A stretch of DNA of 64,000 nt from Paraburkholderia rhynchosiae. Its GTDB lineage: Bacteria; Pseudomonadota; Gammaproteobacteria; Burkholderiales; Burkholderiaceae. Made by a program: the position numbers and the translations under genes. Below the pieces are notes generated by a model. That model was not told where the DNA came from, made no database searches, and saw only the letters and a program-made list of their open reading frames with translations. Location: positions 1 through 64,000 of the forward strand of contig NZ_PNXY01000024.1 of the NCBI RefSeq assembly GCF_002879865.1, given 5' to 3'. Below, one piece after another: positions 34,246 through 43,290 of this stretch (position 1 is its first letter; each line of letters starts with the position of its first letter).

Positions 34246-35745
34246 ATGACACGCGCCCGACGACTGAACGACACCTTCGATACCGGTCTGGTCTGGCTCC
34301 GCCGCGACCTGCGCAGCACCGACAACGCCGCGCTGTACTACGCGCTCAAACATTGTGAGCGCGTCTGGTGCGTGTTCGTGTTCGACACGACGATCCTGCA
34401 GCCGCTGATCGACAAGTGGCAGGTGCGCCATCCGGGCACGCAAGCGCAAGATCGCCGCATCGAGTTCATTCTTGCGTCGTTGCGCGAACTCGATGACGCG
34501 CTGCGCGCTCACGGTGGCGGCCTCATTGTGCTGTACGGCGATCCGGCGGCTCTCGTACCGAAGCTCGCCAACGAGCTTCGAGTGGATGTGGTATTTGCGA
34601 ATCATGACTACGAGCCCGCCGCTATGGAACGCGACGAGACGGTGCGCGAGCGTCTCGCCGAAGCGGGACGCCAGTGGCTGACGTTCAAGGATCAGGTGAT
34701 TTTCGAGCGCGCGGAACTGTTGACTGGCCAGAACAAGCCATTCACGGTGTTCACGCCGTACAAGAACGCGTGGCTCAAGCAATTGACGAGCTTCGATCTC
34801 GAACCGTATTCAGTCGAAAGTTACATGAGCCATTTGGCCGCGCTGCCGCCAAAGCTCGACCGGCAGTTGCCGACGGTTCATCAACTCGGCTTCGCGCCCG
34901 GCAATCTTGCGGAACTGGACTTGCCCACGGGTATGAGCGGCGCGCAACATCTGCTCGACGACTTCGTGACGCGCATTGACCGCTACGCCGAGCGGCGCGA
35001 TTTTCCGGCGGCCAAAGGCCCGAGCTATCTGTCGGTGCATCTGCGCTTCGGCACCATCTCGATTCGCACGCTGGCACGGTTCGCCCATGAGATGTCGCTA
35101 CAACCGGACGGAAGTGGGTCGGCCACGTGGCTATCGGAACTCATCTGGCGAGATTTCTACTTCATGATCCTCTCGCATCACCCGAGGCTGGCGAGCGGCG
35201 CGTCGTTCAAGGAGGAGTACGACCAATTGCGCTGGGAGCAAGGCCCCGAAGCGGACGAGGCGTTCGCCGCATGGTGCGAAGGCCGCACGGGCTATCCGCT
35301 GATCGACGCCGCGATGTTGCAGCTTAACCGCACCGGCTACATGCATAACCGTCTGCGGATGGTGACAGCGAGTTTTCTCGTGAAGGATCTCGGCGTCGAC
35401 TGGCGACTCGGCGAGCGCTATTTCGCGAATCAGCTCAACGACTTCGACTTTGCGGCGAATAACGGCGGCTGGCAGTGGGCGGCGTCGACGGGATGCGATG
35501 CGCAGCCGTATTTCCGGATCTTCAATCCGGTCACGCAGTCGGAAAAATTCGATGCCGAGGGGCGATTCATCAAACGCTATCTGCCGCAGCTCGCGAAGCT
35601 GCCGGTCAGATGGATTCACGCGCCGTGGTTGGCAGGCGTGGAACGGCTAGCGGAATTCGGCGTGGTGCTGGGTCGAGACTACCCGGCGCCGATCGTCGAC
35701 CATGCGCAAGCCCGGGCGCGGACGCTGGCCCGTTTTGGCAAGTGA
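34246..35745 (+). CDS. phr: deoxyribodipyrimidine photo-lyase / cryptochrome family
   Basis: A 499-residue flavoprotein of the class I photolyase family, which repairs cyclobutane pyrimidine dimers with light. The N-terminal antenna domain starts at GLVWLRRDLRSTDNAALYYA (residues 12-31). The FAD domain contains SELIWRDFYFMIL, TGYPLIDAAMLQLNRTGYMH and NRLRMVTASFLVKDLGVDWR in the usual order, and the DFAANNGGWQWAASTG motif that contacts flavin and DNA. ATG at 34246 is preferred to an upstream TTG. It stands apart from ohr by about 125 bp. Confidence 0.95.
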   Translation: MTRARRLNDTFDTGLVWLRRDLRSTDNAALYYALKHCERVWCVFVFDTTILQPLIDKWQVRHPGTQAQDRRIEFILASLRELDDALRAHGGGLIVLYGDPAALVPKLANELRVDVVFANHDYEPAAMERDETVRERLAEAGRQWLTFKDQVIFERAELLTGQNKPFTVFTPYKNAWLKQLTSFDLEPYSVESYMSHLAALPPKLDRQLPTVHQLGFAPGNLAELDLPTGMSGAQHLLDDFVTRIDRYAERRDFPAAKGPSYLSVHLRFGTISIRTLARFAHEMSLQPDGSGSATWLSELIWRDFYFMILSHHPRLASGASFKEEYDQLRWEQGPEADEAFAAWCEGRTGYPLIDAAMLQLNRTGYMHNRLRMVTASFLVKDLGVDWRLGERYFANQLNDFDFAANNGGWQWAASTGCDAQPYFRIFNPVTQSEKFDAEGRFIKRYLPQLAKLPVRWIHAPWLAGVERLAEFGVVLGRDYPAPIVDHAQARARTLARFGK

Positions 35746-35884
35746 GCATACGCTCACATTGGTTTCATGACGCAGCCAGGGGACGGCTGTTTGTGGCTTG
35801 ACTACTATTCGGGGACGCGAGCTTAGGCGCTTCGCCCCGCACCGGCGTCATCACGACCCGCCGATGCTTCAACTGACGCGCAGC

Positions 35885-36061
35885 TTAGTGCTGGCTCATC
35901 CACGACGGCTGACGGAAGTTCGCTTCGCGATCCAGCTTGCGCATGCGGAATTCAAGGTCGTAAAGGTCGGTCGCTTCGGCGAGGAATGCGTCAGCGCGTT
36001 CTTTCGCGAGTTGTTCGGGCGACTTCGTCAGAAACAGGAACAGGCGGGTAAGCAGATACAT
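35885..36061 (-). CDS. DUF3563 family small protein
   Basis: A 58-residue protein. The hydrophobic N-terminus (MYLLTRLFLFLT) is followed by the segment ADAFLAEATDLYDLEFRMRKLDRE, which matches the DUF3563 pattern of small Burkholderia proteins. The start at 36061 has GAGG 7 bases upstream. The function is unknown; it may be membrane-associated through its N-terminus. A TTG five codons upstream is a possible alternative start. Confidence 0.7.
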   Translation of the reverse strand: MYLLTRLFLFLTKSPEQLAKERADAFLAEATDLYDLEFRMRKLDREANFRQPSWMSQH

Positions 36062-36167
36062 GGTGAACCTCGGCAATGAGTTAGGCGTTAGCGCCTAGGG
36101 GATAACCCGTATTATAGGGAGAACCCTAGGACTATGCCAACATTCATTTCGAAGTGTTGCTCAAGCG

Positions 36168-37358
36168 TCACCGGGCGTGGGCAGAGGCCTCTGCAGCGGC
36201 GCTTTCGATCAAACCAGCGCCCACGCGCCGCTGATGCTTGAAAAATTCCCATACGATGGCGCTAGCGTCTGGACCCTTCGCGGAATGGAATGGCACGGCG
36301 TCATCTCCGCCGCTCCAGGCATGGGCGAGTCCCTGCACGCGACACACGCGCACGACCCGCCGGCCGCTGCGGAAATAATCGCGCATCGTCACGCCGCCTT
36401 TACGCTCTTCGCGCAGTTCGCCGGATTTACGTGCGCCCTTCGGGTCGATCATGCGGTTCAGACGGAGAAACTGCGTCGCAAGCTGGTCGGCATTGACCGG
36501 CGCGACCACATGATCGGCGTCGCCGTGGATGATGATCGCCGGCATGCCCGGATAATGGGCGACATCGGCGACCTCGTCGACGAGTTCCACCGGTTCGCGC
36601 CGCGCGCCGCGCCGCATGACGTCCATCGCGGTGATGCCGGAGCGCGCCTCGCCGAAAGCCGGCCCGGAATGCAGCGCCACCGCGGCGAACCGCTCGGGAT
36701 GATGCAGCGCCAGCAGCGCCGTCAACCCCGCTCCCGCCGAAATTCCGGCGACATACACGCGCTCGCTGTCAAAACCATGCTGCGCGACCAGCGCATCGAC
36801 GAGCGACACCACCGCGCGGGCCTCCGCGCCGCCAGCGCTGTCGCCCGCGTCGTACCAATGCCAGCAGCGGTGCGAATGCGCATGCTTCGACTGTTCCGGA
36901 TAGACGACAGCGAAGCCGAAGCGGTCCGCCAGCACATTCATCCGCGTGCCTTGCGCGAATTCGTCGATCGATTGGGTACAGCCGTGCAGCATGACCACCA
37001 CGGGCATCGCCTCAAGAGCGTGGCCGGGCGGCACATACAAGCCATACTGGAGATGATTGACCAGCCGGCCAGGCGAGGCGGGCGCCGAATGGAACGAACG
37101 TGTCCACGAGCCGCCCGCCCAAGCCGCTGCGCGCGGGCGCACACGCGATTCGCGCGCGGTCGCAAGCGGCGCCTCGCGTTTGGCCGGCGCGCGAACTGCG
37201 GTGGTCTTCAGCGGGCGAACTTTGGTCGACGGCTTACTGGCCGCCGGACGCGCCGGGCGCGTCGCGGCACGCTTGGCCGTCTTGTGTGCGTGCTCGGTCT
37301 GGATCGCGAGCAGGCGCTTCAGCCCGCGGAGCCAGATCTTCGATAGACTTTTTGCCAT
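36168..37358 (-). CDS. extracellular-type PHB depolymerase family esterase
   Basis: A 396-residue alpha/beta hydrolase of the polyhydroxybutyrate depolymerase/feruloyl-esterase (LpqC-like) family. The catalytic Ser is in GISAGAGL, the Asp in HGDADHVV and the His in GLAHAWSGG; the oxyanion region reads VVMLHGCTQSIDEFAQGTRM. Residues 1-110 form a Lys/Ala/Pro/Arg-rich linker without an obvious signal peptide, so the protein may be cytoplasmic or granule-associated. Substrate could be short-chain PHA or another ester. A perfect TTGTGCA-A-TGCACAA dyad lies 53 bp upstream, which may tie it to PHA regulation. Confidence 0.85.
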   Translation of the reverse strand: MAKSLSKIWLRGLKRLLAIQTEHAHKTAKRAATRPARPAASKPSTKVRPLKTTAVRAPAKREAPLATARESRVRPRAAAWAGGSWTRSFHSAPASPGRLVNHLQYGLYVPPGHALEAMPVVVMLHGCTQSIDEFAQGTRMNVLADRFGFAVVYPEQSKHAHSHRCWHWYDAGDSAGGAEARAVVSLVDALVAQHGFDSERVYVAGISAGAGLTALLALHHPERFAAVALHSGPAFGEARSGITAMDVMRRGARREPVELVDEVADVAHYPGMPAIIIHGDADHVVAPVNADQLATQFLRLNRMIDPKGARKSGELREERKGGVTMRDYFRSGRRVVRVCRVQGLAHAWSGGDDAVPFHSAKGPDASAIVWEFFKHQRRVGAGLIESAAAEASAHAR

Positions 37359-37410
37359 CGGCGCAAAACCTCGCAAAAAGGGGCAGGATTATTCAGTGCA
37401 AATGCCTTTC

Positions 37411-37425
37411 TTGTGCAATGCACAA
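37411..37425. promoter_or_regulatory. palindromic operator upstream of the PHB-depolymerase-like gene
   Basis: TTGTGCA-A-TGCACAA (37411-37425) is a 15-bp perfect dyad with a central A. TGCA-centred dyads are typical of PhaR-like regulators of PHA granule genes, so this is a plausible PhaR site; that link is inference. The gap 37377-37696 otherwise holds no gene I can support; it contains a TATACT-like -10 near 37600. Confidence 0.5.
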
Positions 37426-37696
37426 TAACATCAATCCTCATGCCATGCAGAGGACATGAAACGAATCCTGCACCGGCAGTTCGCCGCGATGAACCTTGCA
37501 GCGTGACCGGCATCAAAGCACTTTCGACGCTTGTTACGCACCGAACGTCCGGAAGCAAAAAGCTTTCTTGCGCAGAGAATATGCCTGGCGGCCGCTGTCT
37601 ATACTGGCGGTTACCCGACGCGTCGGCGATTGGTGCCGCTCGCGCGTTGCATTGTTGTTTCCCCCGATTCTATGCGGCTCTGATCGCCTTTTTTCG

Positions 37697-38398
37697 ATGC
37701 CCGACCTATCAGCCCATCTGTGGTACTCGATCACCAGCCTTGGCGCCGCCGGCATGACGCTGCCGCTGGCGCTCGCCATCGCGCTGTGGCTGGCGGTCGG
37801 CTACACGTGGCGCATGGCGGCCGGCTGGCTGTTGTTGCTCGGCGCGGCGATCGGCGTGGTCACGGCGACAAAACTCGCGTTCCTCGGCTGGGGCGTCGGG
37901 GTGCGCGAACTGGATTTCACGGGTGTCAGCGGCCACGCGATGCTGTCCACGGCCGTTTATCCAGTCAGCCTGTTTCTGATGCTTTTGCGCACGCGGCCGT
38001 CCATTCGCGTGCTGGGCGTACTCGTTGGGCTTGCCGCGGGAATGGCCGTGGGTTTGTCGCGCGTCGTATTGAGCGCCCACTCGCCTTCCGAAGCGATTAC
38101 CGGATGTCTCGTCGGCGCGCTAGCCGCCCTGCTGTTTGTGCGCATGGCCTGGAACGCCGAACCGGAGCGGCTTTCCGCGCTTCCCGTCGCCGCGAGTCTG
38201 ATGGTGCTCGCGGTGCTGATGCATGGCGTTCATGTGCCGACCCAGCGCTGGGTGACCCACATCGCGCTGAAGGTGTCCGGCCACGACCGGCCGTTCATCC
38301 GCGCCAAATGGAAGGCCGTGCGCAATGTCCGCTCTGCCGTGGCGCCCCTCTCGCAGACCCTCAACACGCTCGCGCCGCCACGCTCGTTGAACGTCTGA
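37697..38398 (+). CDS. PAP2 family membrane phosphatase
   Basis: A 233-residue membrane protein with about five hydrophobic helices and PAP2 active-site motifs. SGHAM (near residue 77) and SRVVLSAHSPSEAITG (near residues 119-134) carry the two catalytic His; the third motif ends in Glu rather than the usual Asp. The first family motif (KxxxxxxRP) is not clearly present. The ATG at 37697 is preferred because the frame upstream does not look coding. It may act on undecaprenyl diphosphate or another lipid phosphate; the substrate is not determined. Confidence 0.78.
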   Translation: MPDLSAHLWYSITSLGAAGMTLPLALAIALWLAVGYTWRMAAGWLLLLGAAIGVVTATKLAFLGWGVGVRELDFTGVSGHAMLSTAVYPVSLFLMLLRTRPSIRVLGVLVGLAAGMAVGLSRVVLSAHSPSEAITGCLVGALAALLFVRMAWNAEPERLSALPVAASLMVLAVLMHGVHVPTQRWVTHIALKVSGHDRPFIRAKWKAVRNVRSAVAPLSQTLNTLAPPRSLNV

Positions 38399-38436
38399 AT
38401 TCCCCTCCTCGTTTGCGGACCACTTCATGTAAGCAG

Positions 38437-38480
38437 TTGAATGCTCTTCATGCCAGCGCTATAACCTCATGTATATTACG
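38437..38480 (+). promoter_or_regulatory. modA promoter with overlapping ModE site
   Basis: TTGAAT (38437-38442) and TATAAC (38460-38465) are 17 bp apart. A 24-bp element starting CGCTATAA and ending TATATTACG (38457-38480) overlaps the -10 and resembles the E. coli ModE operator pattern of CG-TATA half-sites. Binding there would repress modABC when molybdate is plentiful. Confidence 0.6.
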
Positions 38481-38529
38481 ATGTGCGTTTTAACCACCGC
38501 GCCGGCACACGCCGGGCCTTCAAACTTTC

Positions 38530-39312
38530 ATGACACTGTCCCGCCGCCTGCTGAAACGAGCGCTGTTAATTGCCAGCGCCATCTCCGTTGCCTTTAGCGC
38601 GAACGCGCGCGCCGACGAACTCATTGTCTCGGCCGCCGCCAGCCTGACCAATGCGTTCAAAGCGGTGAGCGAGGCGTTCGAACAGCAGCACGCCGGCACG
38701 AAAGTGCTGTTGAACTTCGGCGCGTCGGACGTATTGATGCAGCAAATTGCCAAAGGCGCGCCCGCCGACGTGTTCGCATCCGCGGATCAGAAGGCGATGG
38801 ACAAGGCTGCAGCCGAAAAAGTCATCGTGCCGGCTACGCGCAAGAACTTCGCCGCCAATTCGCTGGTGCTCATCGTGCCGGCGGACAGCCGTTTTGCGCC
38901 GGCCGGCGTGAACGAGCTGACATCGTCGAATGTGAAACGGGTCGCGTATGGCGATCCGGCTTCCGTGCCGGTGGGCCGATACACGCAGGGCGCGCTGCAG
39001 GCCGCCGGCGTCTGGGACGCCGTGAGCGCGAAGGCCGTGCTCGCGGCGAACGTGCGTCAAAGCCTCGACTATGTGTCGCGTGGGGAAGTCGACGCCGGAT
39101 TCGTGTTCGGCACCGACGCCGCGATCATCCCCGGCAAAGTCAAGGTCGCGCTGACCGTGCCGACGCAAACGCCGATCACCTACCCCATCGCGCAAGTCGA
39201 AGGCAGCCGTCATGCGGCGAACGCCCAAGCCTTCGTGAACTTCGTGCTGTCGCCGGCCGGTCAGGCGGTGCTCGCGAAGTACGGCTTCAAGCCCGCCCAC
39301 CAAGCTCGTTAA
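38530..39312 (+). CDS. modA: molybdate ABC transporter substrate-binding protein
   Basis: A 260-residue periplasmic protein with an N-terminal signal peptide (about residues 1-28, cut after ANARA). The mature protein begins ELIVSAAASLTNAFKAV, whose Ser residues bind the oxyanion. VLLNFGASDVLMQQIAKGAPADVFASAD follows, and the YVSRGEVDAGFVFGTDA segment near residue 180 is also conserved in ModA. It is first in modABC, 48 bp before modB. Confidence 0.95.
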   Translation: MTLSRRLLKRALLIASAISVAFSANARADELIVSAAASLTNAFKAVSEAFEQQHAGTKVLLNFGASDVLMQQIAKGAPADVFASADQKAMDKAAAEKVIVPATRKNFAANSLVLIVPADSRFAPAGVNELTSSNVKRVAYGDPASVPVGRYTQGALQAAGVWDAVSAKAVLAANVRQSLDYVSRGEVDAGFVFGTDAAIIPGKVKVALTVPTQTPITYPIAQVEGSRHAANAQAFVNFVLSPAGQAVLAKYGFKPAHQAR

Positions 39313-39360
39313 TCCCGCTAATCCACTAAGCAATCACGCCGACACGGACCGCGCACGATC

Positions 39361-40035
39361 ATGCAACAGGCCTGGATTCCGCTAATGCTGTCGCTCAAAG
39401 TGGCGGGCTGGGCGACTGCGCTCAATCTGATATTCGGCGTCGCGACGGGTTTCGCTTTATCGCGCTGGCGCTCGGGCGCGCGTGACGTCGTCGATTCATT
39501 GCTGATGCTGCCGCTCGTCATGCCGCCCACGGTGCTCGGTTACTACCTGCTCGTCTTGCTCGGACGACGCGGCGTGATCGGCGCCTGGCTCGACCGCTTC
39601 GACATTCAACTGGTGTTCACCTGGCAAGGCGCGGTGATCGCGTCGACGGTGGTCGCTTTCCCGCTCGTGCTGAAGTCCGCGCGCGCCGCCTTCGAAGCCG
39701 TGGATCCACAACTCGAGCGCGCCGCGCGCACGCTCGGCGTCAGCGAGACGGCGGTCTTCTTTCGGGTGAGCCTGCCGCTTGCCGCGCGCGGCATTCTCGC
39801 CGGCGGTTTGCTGGCGTTCGCGCGGGCGCTCGGCGAATTCGGCGCTACGCTGATGATCGCGGGGAACTTACCGGGCCGCACGCAGACGCTTTCCGTTGCG
39901 GTCTATTCAGCCGTGCAAGCCGGCGACGACGTCACCGCGAATTTTCTGGTGCTCGTGACGTCGGCAGCTTGCGTCGTCATTCTGCTGCTCGCTGGCCGTC
40001 TGGTGCCGCAGCACACGCTTCTGGCTTCCCGCTGA
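39361..40035 (+). CDS. modB: molybdate ABC transporter permease
   Basis: A 224-residue inner-membrane permease with five or six helices. The ABC-coupling EAA loop is visible near residues 115-135 as AARTLGVSETAVFFRVSLP, followed by GILAGGLLAFARALGEFGA. Length matches ModB. It ends 1 bp before the modC start. Confidence 0.95.
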   Translation: MQQAWIPLMLSLKVAGWATALNLIFGVATGFALSRWRSGARDVVDSLLMLPLVMPPTVLGYYLLVLLGRRGVIGAWLDRFDIQLVFTWQGAVIASTVVAFPLVLKSARAAFEAVDPQLERAARTLGVSETAVFFRVSLPLAARGILAGGLLAFARALGEFGATLMIAGNLPGRTQTLSVAVYSAVQAGDDVTANFLVLVTSAACVVILLLAGRLVPQHTLLASR

Positions 40036-40036
40036 C

Positions 40037-40747
40037 ATGCCGCTTACCGTCGACATCCGCAAGACTTTCGCGAGCGCTGAGCGCCGCTTCACGCTCGACG
40101 TCGCCTTTGCCGCGACCACGCAGCGCGTCGTGCTGTTCGGCCCGTCCGGGGCGGGCAAGAGTCTGACGCTGCAGGCGATCGCCGGTCTGCTGCGCCCCGA
40201 CGAAGGCGCGATCACACTGCACGGCAAGGCGCTCTTCGACAGCGCGCGCGGCGTCGATCAGAAGCCGCAGGCGCGCAAGGTCGCGTATCTCTTTCAGGAC
40301 TACGCGCTGTTTCCGCATCTGAACGCGCGGCAAAACATCGGGTTTGGCTTGCAGCAGGGCTGGCTCAATCCGCGCGCGCGCAGCGTGCTTGCGCAGGTCG
40401 ACTACTGGCTCGATGCGCTGGACTTGCGCAGTGTCGCGGGCAGTTATCCGGCGCAGCTTTCGGGCGGACAGAAACAGCGGGTGGCGCTCGCGCGCGCGCT
40501 GGTCGCGCAACCTCAACTGCTGTTACTGGACGAGCCGTTTTCGGCGTTGGACAGCGCATTGCGTCAGCGTATGCGGCTCGAACTGTCGGAACTGCAAACG
40601 CGGCTGGATATTCCGATGGTGTTGATCACGCACGATCCCGACGACGTCGCCGCCTTCGGCGATCAGGTCGTGCAGATCAGCGACGGTCGCGTTCGCGAGA
40701 ATCAGGCATTCAGCCGCTATGCGCGCAGCGAGACCGGGTCTCGGTAA
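40037..40747 (+). CDS. modC: molybdate ABC transporter ATP-binding protein
   Basis: A 236-residue ATPase. Walker A is GPSGAGKS (residues 35-42), the ABC signature is LSGGQKQRVALARAL (about residues 141-155) and Walker B is LLLLDEPFSAL (about residues 161-171). It is shorter than E. coli ModC (352) because it lacks the C-terminal Mop/TOBE domain. Regulation by bound molybdate would therefore depend on ModE, whose convergent gene follows and which carries two Mop domains. Confidence 0.94.
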   Translation: MPLTVDIRKTFASAERRFTLDVAFAATTQRVVLFGPSGAGKSLTLQAIAGLLRPDEGAITLHGKALFDSARGVDQKPQARKVAYLFQDYALFPHLNARQNIGFGLQQGWLNPRARSVLAQVDYWLDALDLRSVAGSYPAQLSGGQKQRVALARALVAQPQLLLLDEPFSALDSALRQRMRLELSELQTRLDIPMVLITHDPDDVAAFGDQVVQISDGRVRENQAFSRYARSETGSR

Positions 40748-40914
40748 GGTTCGAGGCAACGATACGGCGCCTGCACACTGGCTAGAAACGCTGCAAGCAA
40801 ACCGCCGCTGCCGCTTTCGCGGAGTTGGTTGCAATCATCGGCACGCAACACCGTGATACTGAGCGCTTGAAGCGCGGCGCGATCGCCGCTTTCGCCCTCC
40901 GCCCCCTTCGCCCC

Positions 40915-41751
40915 CTAGTCTTTCACGCCAAGTATCACGCTCGATGCCTTGAACGCCGCGACGGCGCTCGCGCCTTCCGCGAGACGGAGCGCTTCAGCGC
41001 TCTGGTTGGTGACCACTGCGGTGATGACCGCGCCGCCTCCGAGGACCAGCGACACCTCCGCATTGACCGCTCCAAGCTTCACGCTCTGCACCGTGCCGCG
41101 CAACTGATTGCGGGCGGACAGTTTCAGCGGCGCGCCGCTTTCGTCTTCGACCAACAGTACGACCCACGACGCCTTGATGAGCGCGAACGCCGCCGATCCG
41201 ACGGCCAGACCGAGCGCTTCGGTGCTCTCGTGCGTGAGGACGGCGACGATCGTATGGCCACCGGGCAGCGTCAGCGAGACTTCGTCGTTGATCGTGCCGC
41301 GCGTGATGTGCGATACCGTGCCGTACAGCTGATTGCGCGCGCTCGTCTTTACGGCGATCCGGCCGATCAGATCCCAGTCTGTCGCGAAACCTTCGATCGC
41401 CGCACCCGCGCGCTCCAGAAAGCGCCGGTGCTCGCGCTCCACTGCCCGAAACGTCTCGATGAGCTTCAGCGCGCGCGGCGTCAGCGTGGTGCCGCCGCCG
41501 CCCTTGCCGCCGGTCAAGCGCACGACGAGCGGCTCGCCGGCGAGGTTGTTCATGGCGTCGACGGCGTCCCACGCGCCCTTGTAGCTGATGCCGACGGCCT
41601 TCGCGGCGCTGGTGATCGAGCCGGTTTCGCCGATCGCCGCGAGCAGCGCGATTCGCGACGCGCCGCCGAGCGTGTTGGCACCCGCCTGGAACCAGACGGA
41701 ACCGCCGAGTTCCAGCGGTTCGTGGGACGGATCGTTGCGGTCGGAGGCCAT
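40915..41751 (-). CDS. modE: molybdate-responsive regulator ModE
   Basis: A 278-residue regulator. The N-terminal winged helix contains IGETGSITSAAKAVGISYKG (about residues 40-59). Two tandem Mop/TOBE domains follow, beginning TSARNQLYGTVSHI (about residue 135) and LSARNQLRGTVQSV (about residue 205); these bind molybdate. It lies convergently after modABC and should repress it through the site at 38457-38480. Molybdenum supply serves enzymes such as the hydroxylase at 2.8-5.5 kb. Confidence 0.94.
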   Translation of the reverse strand: MASDRNDPSHEPLELGGSVWFQAGANTLGGASRIALLAAIGETGSITSAAKAVGISYKGAWDAVDAMNNLAGEPLVVRLTGGKGGGGTTLTPRALKLIETFRAVEREHRRFLERAGAAIEGFATDWDLIGRIAVKTSARNQLYGTVSHITRGTINDEVSLTLPGGHTIVAVLTHESTEALGLAVGSAAFALIKASWVVLLVEDESGAPLKLSARNQLRGTVQSVKLGAVNAEVSLVLGGGAVITAVVTNQSAEALRLAEGASAVAAFKASSVILGVKD

Positions 41752-41874
41752 GGCGAGGGCGGTCGATAAATGATGAAGGACAGCAAATCATTATAGCGAC
41801 CGGCGCTGCGGCCACGGGCTGCAACGGCTAAGCGGGTATAGCCGCTTTGCCTGGCCGTACCGTACCGACTCGGC

Positions 41875-42258
41875 TCAAACCGCGTACTGCGCAATCCCGT
41901 TGCCAAACGACCAGTTCTCCTTCAGCACTTCGACGAGATTGATCAGCACGTCCTCTCGACGCAACCCCGGCGACTCCGCAAGCTCATCGACCATGCGCTT
42001 GTAGAGCGCCTTTTTCTGTTCGAGCGTGCGTGTGTTGCTAACTGTGATCTGGATCATCACGAGGTCGTCGGTTCGCTGGACGTTCAGGTACTGGTTGTCA
42101 TACACAAAATTGCTGGCGTCGTGCTCGGTGATCAACATGAAGATGTCGTCCTTCGGCACGTTGAAGGTTGCAACCAGCGAGCGCTGGATGCTGTCGGTGA
42201 GCGCCTTCCGATATTCGGCGGGCTTGCCGCCGCGCAAAGCGATTCGGGTAAAAGGCAT
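41875..42258 (-). CDS. tautomerase family protein
   Basis: A 127-residue protein that begins MPFTRIALRGGK. After removal of Met the N-terminal Pro would be the catalytic base, as in 4-oxalocrotonate tautomerase and related enzymes. AAGGAG lies upstream of the start at 42258, while an upstream in-frame start would bury that Pro. It is about twice the size of small 4-OT subunits, like the malonate-semialdehyde-decarboxylase branch. The LysR gene divergent to it probably regulates it. The substrate is unknown. Confidence 0.85.
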   Translation of the reverse strand: MPFTRIALRGGKPAEYRKALTDSIQRSLVATFNVPKDDIFMLITEHDASNFVYDNQYLNVQRTDDLVMIQITVSNTRTLEQKKALYKRMVDELAESPGLRREDVLINLVEVLKENWSFGNGIAQYAV

Positions 42259-42357
42259 GACGAACTCCTTCGATGTGGTGGATACGTGAACCCAGCTTAG
42301 GCCGCCGCAGTCATAATAAACAGACATCACCCGCTATTTCATCTATGTTGGATTGAA

Positions 42358-43209
42358 ATGAAAGTCCTCGATCTGGATGCCGTCAGAGCGTTCGTGCTGG
42401 TCGCCGATCTGTGCAGCTTCACGCGCGCCGCCGACGCGCTCGACACCACGCAATCCGCCGTCAGTCTCAAGCTGAAGCGGCTGGAAGCGCATCTCGGCAA
42501 GCAGTTGCTGGAGCGCACGCCGCGCGTGGTGCGCCTTTCCGTCGACGGCAAGGCGTTTCTCAGCGCCGCGCGTGACCTGTTGAACGCGCATGAACGGGCG
42601 CTGGGGTCGCTCTCGGTGGAACGTCGGCGGCTTTCGCTGGGGCTCAGCGAGCATGTTGCGGGACCGGATTTGCCGCAATTGCTGGCGCGGCTCAACGCGC
42701 ACGATCCGGGGCTGGTGGTCGAACTCCACCTGGGCACATCCGCCGCTTTGCTCGCGCAATTCGCCGAGCGGCGTCTCGACGCGGTGATCGTCCGCTATGG
42801 CGCCGACGAACCGCCGCGCGACGACGCTCAGGTGCTGTTCAGCGAACCGCTCGGCTGGCTGGCGACGCCAGCGTGGCTGCCGCGGGTCGGCGAGCCGTTG
42901 GCGCTCGCGCTGTTGAGCCCGCCGTGCAACGTGCGCGACGTGGCGCTTCGTACGCTGACGGACGCGGCGGTGGCATGGCAGGAGGTGTTCGTCGGCGGCG
43001 GCGTTGCGGCTGTCGGCGCGGCGGTCGCGGCGGGGCTGGCGGTGTCGCCGTTGGCGCGCAGGGTAGCGCCGCGCGGTTTGATCGATGTCGGCGCACGGCT
43101 CGGTTTGCCGCCGCTGCCGGAGTCGCGCGTGACGTTGCACTCCCGCGTAAGGGACGAGCGCTCGAAGGAAACGTTGCGGCTGGTGACGAACGGGTTGGCG
43201 AGCGGTTGA
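42358..43209 (+). CDS. LysR family transcriptional regulator
   Basis: A 283-residue regulator with an N-terminal winged helix (AVRAFVLVADLCSFTRAADAL and TTQSAVSLKLKRLE, residues 9-43) and a substrate-binding-like domain. It is divergent from the tautomerase gene over a 99-bp gap, which usually means it controls that gene. The C-terminal half is Ala/Gly/Leu-rich. The effector is unknown. Confidence 0.9.
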   Translation: MKVLDLDAVRAFVLVADLCSFTRAADALDTTQSAVSLKLKRLEAHLGKQLLERTPRVVRLSVDGKAFLSAARDLLNAHERALGSLSVERRRLSLGLSEHVAGPDLPQLLARLNAHDPGLVVELHLGTSAALLAQFAERRLDAVIVRYGADEPPRDDAQVLFSEPLGWLATPAWLPRVGEPLALALLSPPCNVRDVALRTLTDAAVAWQEVFVGGGVAAVGAAVAAGLAVSPLARRVAPRGLIDVGARLGLPPLPESRVTLHSRVRDERSKETLRLVTNGLASG

Positions 43210-43246
43210 ACTGCTTCGAGCGGCGGTGGTCCGCAAAACACTGCAT

Positions 43247-43278
43247 GTGCGACTGTGCGACTGTGCGACTGTGCACCT
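43247..43278. repeat. 8-bp tandem repeat
   Basis: GTGCGACT is repeated three times (43247-43270) with a fourth degenerate copy, in the gap after the LysR gene. It lies next to the heptamer array below. Confidence 0.8.
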
Positions 43279-43290
43279 GTTGGGCTGTCC

